A DNA stretch of 64,000 nt, from contig NZ_RBWU01000003.1 in assembly GCF_003634705.1 (NCBI RefSeq), positions 434,001 to 498,000 of the forward strand, in the 5' to 3' direction. Positions 59,807-64,000 of this stretch are shown here, one piece after another (position 1 is the first letter of the stretch; each line of letters starts with the position of its first letter). Source of the DNA: Actinomadura pelletieri DSM 43383. Its GTDB lineage: Bacteria; Actinomycetota; Actinomycetes; Streptosporangiales; Streptosporangiaceae. The position numbers and the translations under genes are program-made. The notes beneath the pieces are model-generated. The model did not search any database and was not told where the DNA came from. It saw nothing but the letters and a program-made list of their open reading frames with translations.

Positions 59807-60853
59807 GTGGCCAAAGATCTCATCGGGGCACCAGCGCAGTGGCGCGACCGGAGAGGCGGCTCGGCGAGCAGAGGCGTCTCCCGTCGCCTGGCGGCCGTGA
59901 CCTCCCTGACGGTGGCGCTCTCCCTCGCCTCCCCCCTGGCGGCTCAGGCCGAGCCCAAGCCGAGCAGGGCGCAGGCCGAGAAGAAGCTCGACAAGCTCAA
60001 CGAGGAGATGGACCAGAAGGTCGAGCAGTACAACCAGAACCGCGAGAAGCTCAAGATCGCCAAGAGGAAGCTCGACGCGGCGACGAAGTCGAGCAAGAAC
60101 GAAGAGGCGACCTTCGAGCAGCAGCGCACCAGGATCGCCCAGATGGCCGCCGACGCCTACAAGAACGGCGAGTCGACGGACGTGACCGGCTTCGTCGGCA
60201 GCAAGGACCCGCAGTCGGTCCTCGACCAGGCCGCGGTGTTCTCGCATCTGTCGAAGGAGCGCAGCTCCCAGCTCACCCAGTTCCTCGCAACCGCGCAGCG
60301 ACTGCGCCGTGAGCAGGCCGTCGCCAAGGCCGCCTACGAAGAGGTGAAGGCCAAGACCGACGAGCTCAAGAAGCAGAAGCAGCAGCTCGACAAGGAAGTC
60401 AAGAAGCAGGAGGCGCTGGTCAGGCGGCTCGGCGGCGGTTCGTCCTCCACCGGTGGACGCGGCGGCGCGACCGGCGGCAGCTACAACGGCCCGGCCAGCG
60501 GCCCGGCCCGTGTCGCGCTCGACTTCGCCTTCGCGCAGAAGGGCAAGCCGTACGGCTACGGCACCGAGGGGCCCAACACCTACGACTGCTCCGGCCTGAC
60601 GATGAAGGCGTGGGCGGCGGCGGGCGTCAACATCACGCGCACCACCCACAGCCAGTACGCCGCCACCAAGCGGGTCGACAAGAGCGACCTGCAACCCGGT
60701 GACCTGGTGTTCTTCAGCAGCCTCGGCCATGTGGGCCTGTACATCGGCGGCGGTCAGATGATCCATGCCCCGCGTACCGGCAAGACGGTGGAGGTCGTGA
60801 GCATCACCTCGGGCTACTACCTGAACAACTACTACGGCGCCGGGCGTCCCTGA
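59807..60853 (+). CDS. Secreted NlpC/P60 peptidoglycan endopeptidase (RipA-like)
   Basis: A 348-residue exported hydrolase. A long signal peptide (hydrophobic core 'VTSLTVALSLASPLAAQA', about 30-48) precedes a coiled-coil regulatory segment (about 52-215, Lys/Glu/Gln-rich). A Gly/Ser linker leads to the NlpC/P60 domain (about 228-348) with catalytic Cys in 'NTYDCSGLTMKAWAAAG', His in 'LGHVGLYIGGGQMIHAP' and polar third residue in the same segment. It cleaves peptidoglycan stem peptides at division, by analogy with RipA and related proteins. GTG 59807 is preceded by GAGGGG about 15 nt upstream. Confidence 0.93.
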   Translation: MAKDLIGAPAQWRDRRGGSASRGVSRRLAAVTSLTVALSLASPLAAQAEPKPSRAQAEKKLDKLNEEMDQKVEQYNQNREKLKIAKRKLDAATKSSKNEEATFEQQRTRIAQMAADAYKNGESTDVTGFVGSKDPQSVLDQAAVFSHLSKERSSQLTQFLATAQRLRREQAVAKAAYEEVKAKTDELKKQKQQLDKEVKKQEALVRRLGGGSSSTGGRGGATGGSYNGPASGPARVALDFAFAQKGKPYGYGTEGPNTYDCSGLTMKAWAAAGVNITRTTHSQYAATKRVDKSDLQPGDLVFFSSLGHVGLYIGGGQMIHAPRTGKTVEVVSITSGYYLNNYYGAGRP

Positions 60854-60881
60854 CGCCTTCCCGGCCGGGCGAACGCCTTCG

Positions 60882-60922
60882 ACAACGGACCAGGCTCTCT
60901 GACCTGGTCCGTTGTTGGTTTT
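60882..60922 (+). terminator. Strong intrinsic terminator after the NlpC/P60 gene
   Basis: ACAACGGACCAGG (60882-60894) pairs perfectly with CCTGGTCCGTTGT (60903-60915), a 13-bp stem with an 8-nt loop, followed by TGGTTTTG. It lies 29 bp after the stop. Confidence 0.88.
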
Positions 60923-61202
60923 GTAGGGGTTTGCCATCTCTTGGGGCTTTGGTACCTTGTTCACCTCACGACGCCCGCCAGACGCCGTGACCACGCGACG
61001 CCCACCAGGCGCCGCGACCCCACGCGACGCATACGTTCGTCGCGTGAACGGCGGCCCGAGCCACGTGCCGCCTCCCCCCGGCCGACCCGGCCACCGTGCG
61101 CACGCCCCAGCGGGCATGGCGCTGAGAGCGCTGCCACGGCGGTTTCCCGGGTGAGGCTCCGGACGGCCCCGGTGACGGGAAGCCGTCCGCACACAACATC
61201 AG
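60923..61202. other. Intergenic stretch with a short tandem repeat before the c-di-AMP riboswitch
   Basis: No gene is recognised. Two near-identical 27-bp units (CGACGCCCGCCAGACGCCG-like, 60970-60996 and 60997-61023) with a partial third lie here. The promoter for the riboswitch transcript must be in this stretch, but no convincing -35/-10 pair was found. Confidence 0.5.
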
Positions 61203-61396
61203 CCAGCGCCGAATCCGCCGAAGCGCGGAACCGGGGACCCAGAACCGCCGGAAGTCCAGGGACCGTTCCTGGACGACGTCCGGCGCCCGGGGTGAATCGA
61301 CGTGTCTCTCCCGAACGACCGGTGAGCGCCCGTCGTAGGGCCACTTCCTCGCCCGAACCCGTCAGCTAACCCGGTAGGCGTCCAGGGAGAACAGGA
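61203..61396 (+). promoter_or_regulatory. c-di-AMP riboswitch (ydaO-yuaA type)
   Basis: Conserved blocks occur in the canonical order and spacing: CCGGGGACCCAGAA (61231-61244), CCGGGGTGAATCGA (61287-61300) and GCCCGAACCCGTCAGCTAAC (61351-61370) followed by CCGGTAGGCG. These match the ydaO consensus. In actinobacteria these riboswitches usually precede cell-wall hydrolase genes; here the next gene on this strand is a zinc metallopeptidase, and the NlpC/P60 gene lies upstream instead. Confidence 0.9.
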
Positions 61397-61416
61397 GTGA
61401 ATCCACCGCGTTACCT

Positions 61417-61452
61417 GGGCGTGGTCGCAGACGCGACCACGCCCGTTCTTTT
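61417..61452 (+). terminator. Riboswitch-linked intrinsic terminator
   Basis: GGGCGTGGTCGC (61417-61428) and GCGACCACGCCC (61433-61444) form a perfect 12-bp stem with loop AGAC, followed by GTTCTTTT. It lies 20 nt after the riboswitch and before ATG 61511, the position of an expression platform. CCAGG at 61382-61386 could pair with CCTGG at 61414-61418 as an alternative. Confidence 0.85.
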
Positions 61453-61510
61453 CCCACGTCACGCCGGTGTGTGACGTCCCGCCGGTCGCCGGCTGAATAG
61501 GATCGCGCGC

Positions 61511-62779
61511 ATGGTGGACGGCCCGGTCACACGACGCCGGGCACTCGCGCTCGGCGCGGGCGGAGCCGCGGCGCTGCTCGCGGGCGGCGCCGTGCTCGTC
61601 GGGACACGTCCCGGCGACGGCGTGAAGCCCCGGGCGCAGAAGGGCGAGCACGCCGACGCGTTCCGCCCGGACGACGCCGCCGCCGTCCTCGCCGACCGGG
61701 CGCGCGCCGTCGTCAACGGAGACCGCACGGCGTTCCTCGCGACGGTCGGCTCCGCGCCCGCCGCGTTCCGGGACGCCCAGGCCCGCCTCTACGGCAACCT
61801 CCGCAGACTTCCGCTGGACGGCTGGAGAGAACACGCCGTCACCGTCCAGCGCGTGGAAGGCGACAGGAGCGTCGCGGTCGTCCGCGTCGAGATGCGCTAC
61901 AGGTTGCGCGGCTTCGACCGGGGCGACGTGGCCCGCACCCGCTATCTGACCCTGGCCCCGCGCTCCGGCGCCTGGACGATCGTCGGCGACGGCTCCCCGC
62001 ACGGGTTCGACGACGACGCGGAGATCTGGGACGGCGGGCCGCTGACGGTGGTCCAGGGCCGCGCATGCCTCGCCGTCGGGGACGCCACCGGCCTCGACGA
62101 GATCGCGGACCGCCTCGACGCGGCCGTCCCCGTCGTCAGCGGGGTCGTCGGGAAGGGCTGGGCGCGGCGGGCCGTCGCGCTCGTGCCCGCCGACGCCTCG
62201 CTCGCGGCCGCGCTCGCCGGCCCCGGACAGCGCCTCAGTGAGATCGCCGCGCTGGCGACCGTCGTGCCGTCCGCCGGAAACGGCCGGCCGGGCGAGCGGT
62301 GGGGCGAGGACCGCGTCATCATCGCCCCCGGCACCTTCGGCCGGCTCAACGACCTCGGCCGCGACGTGGTGCTCACCCACGAGCTGACCCATGTCGCCAC
62401 CGGCGGCGCGCGCGACCGCACGACGCCGCTGTGGCTCATCGAGGGCTTCGCCGACTATGTCGGCTACCGGGGCGCGAAGGTCGGCGTCCGGGCGGCGGCC
62501 GGGGAGCTGCGCCGCGAGGTGGCGGCGGGCCGGATCCCGGCCGCGCTGCCCGCCCCCTCGGCGTTCTCCGGCGGCTCCCCACGCCTGTCCCAGACGTACC
62601 AGGAGGCCTGGCTCGCCTGCCGGATGATCGCGGCCCGGTACGGTGAGGCGACGCTCGTGCGGCTCTACCGGACCGCCGGGCGCGTCCCGGAGGAGACCGC
62701 GCTGCGCGACGTTCTGGGCCTCACCCGGGCGGGGTTCACCTCGTTGTGGCGCGACTACGTGAAGAAGGAGCTCGCATGA
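61511..62779 (+). CDS. Tat-exported gluzincin-type zinc metallopeptidase (peptidase MA-like)
   Basis: A 422-residue protein. A twin-arginine-like signal ('TRRRALALGAGGAAALLAGG') is followed by an NTF2-like domain (about 55-170) and a metallopeptidase domain: 'DVVLTHELTHVATGG' holds HExxH, and 'PLWLIEGFADYVGYRGA' the third, Glu, ligand of gluzincins. Substrate unknown; a role at the cell envelope is likely. It lies behind the c-di-AMP riboswitch and terminator. Its TGA overlaps an ATG (ATGA) that starts the repeat insert before the M48 gene. Confidence 0.85.
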   Translation: MVDGPVTRRRALALGAGGAAALLAGGAVLVGTRPGDGVKPRAQKGEHADAFRPDDAAAVLADRARAVVNGDRTAFLATVGSAPAAFRDAQARLYGNLRRLPLDGWREHAVTVQRVEGDRSVAVVRVEMRYRLRGFDRGDVARTRYLTLAPRSGAWTIVGDGSPHGFDDDAEIWDGGPLTVVQGRACLAVGDATGLDEIADRLDAAVPVVSGVVGKGWARRAVALVPADASLAAALAGPGQRLSEIAALATVVPSAGNGRPGERWGEDRVIIAPGTFGRLNDLGRDVVLTHELTHVATGGARDRTTPLWLIEGFADYVGYRGAKVGVRAAAGELRREVAAGRIPAALPAPSAFSGGSPRLSQTYQEAWLACRMIAARYGEATLVRLYRTAGRVPEETALRDVLGLTRAGFTSLWRDYVKKELA

Positions 62780-62940
62780 GTGAGCGCAGCGAGTCGAGGG
62801 GCGTGGGGGGTCGGCCCCCCACAAAGCACACGACTGAGCGCAGCAAGTCGAGGGGCGTGGGGGGTCGCCCCCCACACCGCACACGAGTGGGCGCAGCGAG
62901 TCGGGGGCGTGGGAGGTCGGCCCCTCACAATGGACATGAG
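62776..62940 (+). repeat. Three ~54-bp palindromic repeats at the start of the M48 gene
   Basis: Units start near 62776, 62833 and 62887 and contain GAGCGCAGCGAGTCG followed by a palindrome GTGGGGGGTCGGCCCCCCAC. ATGAGTGAG occurs at both borders (62776 and 62935). The palindrome core matches that of the thiS-thiG repeat at 8466-8791. Confidence 0.9.
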
Positions 62941-64000
62941 TGAGGGTGGGGCGGACGGCGCGGGCGGGATGCGGAGGCCGCGTACGGCGGCCGCCGTCGC
63001 CGCCGGGGCGTTGTTCGCGGCCGTCGCGGCCGTCCTCGCCCTGACGACGCCGTGGAACCCGCTGCCCGGCCATGTCCCCGGTGGGCGCGTGCGACCCGAC
63101 CCGGCGCTCGACTTCTCCCCCGCCGAGATCGCCCGGTCCCGGGCGTTCGACTCGGCCATCAACCCGCCCGCCTACTCGGGCCTCGTCGTCGGTCTGGCGT
63201 TGGTCCTCGTGCTGGGGCTGACTCCGCTCGGCGCGCGGTTCATCGGCCGGGTCACCTCCCGTACCGGCCATCGCCTCCTGCGGGTCGTCGTCGCGTCCGC
63301 CGCGCTGGCGGTGCTGCTGCGCGTCGCGGGACTGCCGTTCGACGCCTGGCGGGAGTCGGTGCTGCGCCGGTACGGGCTGTCGACGCAGACGTGGCCTGCG
63401 TGGCTCCTGGACCAGGTCAAGTCCCTCGGCGTCACGTGGATCATCTCCACGATCGCGCTGCTGCTCCTGTACTGGGTGGCGCGCCGCTTCCCGCGCTACT
63501 GGTGGACGGGCGCCGCCGCGGGCGGTTTCCTCCTCGTCGTGCTGGTGTCGTTCGTCTACCCGATCGCCGTCGAGCCGGTGTTCAACAAGTTCCACTCGCT
63601 GCCGCAGGGGCAACTGCGCAGCGACCTGCTCGACATGGCCCGGCGGGACGGCGTCCCGGTCGAGGACGTGCTCGTCGCGGACGCGTCCCGCAGGACGACC
63701 TCACTGAACGCCTACGTGTCCGGGTTCGGTTCCACGCGGCGGATCGTCCTGTACGACACGTTGCTGGAGTCGCCGCCCGCCCGCGTCGAGTCGATCGTCG
63801 CCCACGAACTCGGCCACGCCAAGCGCGACGACGTCCTGTACGGGACGCTGGTGGGCGCGCTCGGCATCGCCGGGGCCATGTGCCTGCTGTACCTCCTGAT
63901 GACCTCTCCACGGCTCCTGCGCCGCGCCGGGGTCGCTCCCACCGGCCCGCCGGGAGGCGCCCCGGACGACCGCGGGGGCGGCGCCGCGGATCCCCGGTCC
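62930..64000 (+). CDS. M48-family (Ste24/HtpX-like) membrane metallopeptidase, 3' end missing
   Basis: About 357 residues are visible before the window ends. Several membrane helices ('AAAVAAGALFAAVAAVLALT', then around 'GLVVGLALVLVLGLTPLGAR' and 'TWIISTIALLLLYWVARRFP') precede the catalytic 'VESIVAHELGHAKRDDVLYG' with HExxH. 'LNAYVSGFGSTRRIVLYDTL' before it is the typical M48 substrate strand. This is a Ste24/CAAX-protease-like membrane peptidase; substrate unknown. ATG 62930 or ATG 62936 could start it, the latter recreating the ATGAGTGAG found at the upstream gene's stop. Probably co-transcribed with the gluzincin gene. Confidence 0.9.
   Translation, partial: MDMSEGGADGAGGMRRPRTAAAVAAGALFAAVAAVLALTTPWNPLPGHVPGGRVRPDPALDFSPAEIARSRAFDSAINPPAYSGLVVGLALVLVLGLTPLGARFIGRVTSRTGHRLLRVVVASAALAVLLRVAGLPFDAWRESVLRRYGLSTQTWPAWLLDQVKSLGVTWIISTIALLLLYWVARRFPRYWWTGAAAGGFLLVVLVSFVYPIAVEPVFNKFHSLPQGQLRSDLLDMARRDGVPVEDVLVADASRRTTSLNAYVSGFGSTRRIVLYDTLLESPPARVESIVAHELGHAKRDDVLYGTLVGALGIAGAMCLLYLLMTSPRLLRRAGVAPTGPPGGAPDDRGGGAADPRS

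Noticed and set aside
60941..61369. Plus-strand frame of about 140 codons before the c-di-AMP riboswitch
   Set aside because: Arg/Pro/Thr-rich composition, no ribosome site, contains a tandem repeat and runs through the riboswitch.
61396..61479. Short GTG frame between the riboswitch and the terminator
   Set aside because: The Shine-Dalgarno would overlap the start codon and the frame reads through the terminator stem; more likely expression-platform RNA.

Overview
The window is about 73% G+C, densely coded on both strands, and uses GTG as well as ATG starts. Its gene order and content (Rv2175c-like protein, PASTA kinase, PimB-type mannosyltransferase, qcrCAB-ctaE, DEDDh exonuclease with a GIY-YIG domain) point to a high-GC actinobacterium, most likely a Streptosporangiales or Thermomonosporaceae (Actinomadura-like) chromosome. 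From memory, much of it follows the conserved block known in Mycobacterium tuberculosis as about Rv2172c-Rv2196 (metF, polyprenyl synthase, Rv2175c, kinase, DAHP synthase, acyltransferase, SRPBCC protein, fadD15, pimB, NlpC/P60, DEDDh exonuclease, trpD, ctaE-qcrCAB). Accessory clusters are inserted between these core genes.

Layout. 1-13.5 kb: ArsC tail, GNAT, metF, a polyprenyl diphosphate synthase, a tail-anchored Ser/Thr kinase, thiE, an Rv2175c-like protein, a ferredoxin-reductase-like flavoprotein, a TPP riboswitch with thiO-thiS-thiG (thiS and thiG separated by a tandem repeat), a DMT exporter, a 4-PASTA kinase and an AP-endonuclease-family gene. 13.9-18.5 kb: an acetate-type symporter with a small membrane partner and a LytS/LytTR pair. 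18.7-22.7 kb: a molybdopterin oxidoreductase, DAHP synthase behind an aromatic leader-peptide attenuator, and a DMT exporter behind a second leader peptide. 22.7-23.4 kb: a five-copy palindromic repeat. 23.4-30.9 kb (minus strand): plsC, a two-component system, a Cys-rich-tailed membrane protein, a DUF692 multinuclear iron oxidase (MNIO), its small partner, a PPi-type phosphofructokinase with a DasR-like operator, and thiI. 31-39.2 kb: housekeeping (glucokinase, SRPBCC, phosphoesterase, CutC, acyl-CoA synthetase, NAD(P)-binding protein). 39.4-45.7 kb: DUF1996 and DUF4142 secreted or membrane proteins, then a three-gene redox unit (NuoF-ferredoxin, ferric-reductase-like membrane protein, degenerate LytM protein). 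46-55 kb: a penicillin-binding protein, PimB, the cytochrome bc1-aa3 genes, a receiver-like protein, trpD and an AsnC-type ligand-binding protein. 55.4-64 kb: rhomboid, DEDDh exonuclease, NYN protein, NlpC/P60, a c-di-AMP riboswitch with terminator, and two zinc metallopeptidases (the last runs off the end).

The most unusual system is the MNIO cluster at 25.9-28.2 kb. A membrane protein ending in an eight-cysteine Gly/Ser/Cys tail overlaps an MNIO gene, which overlaps a small partner gene. MNIOs modify cysteines in peptide substrates, so the tail is a plausible membrane-anchored substrate. Two other themes recur. Short tandem repeats begin exactly at stop codons of several genes. Many genes lack a Shine-Dalgarno and instead have a TANNNT -10 box 5-7 nt before the start codon, suggesting leaderless mRNAs. 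No tRNA, rRNA, CRISPR array, transposase or phage gene was seen.
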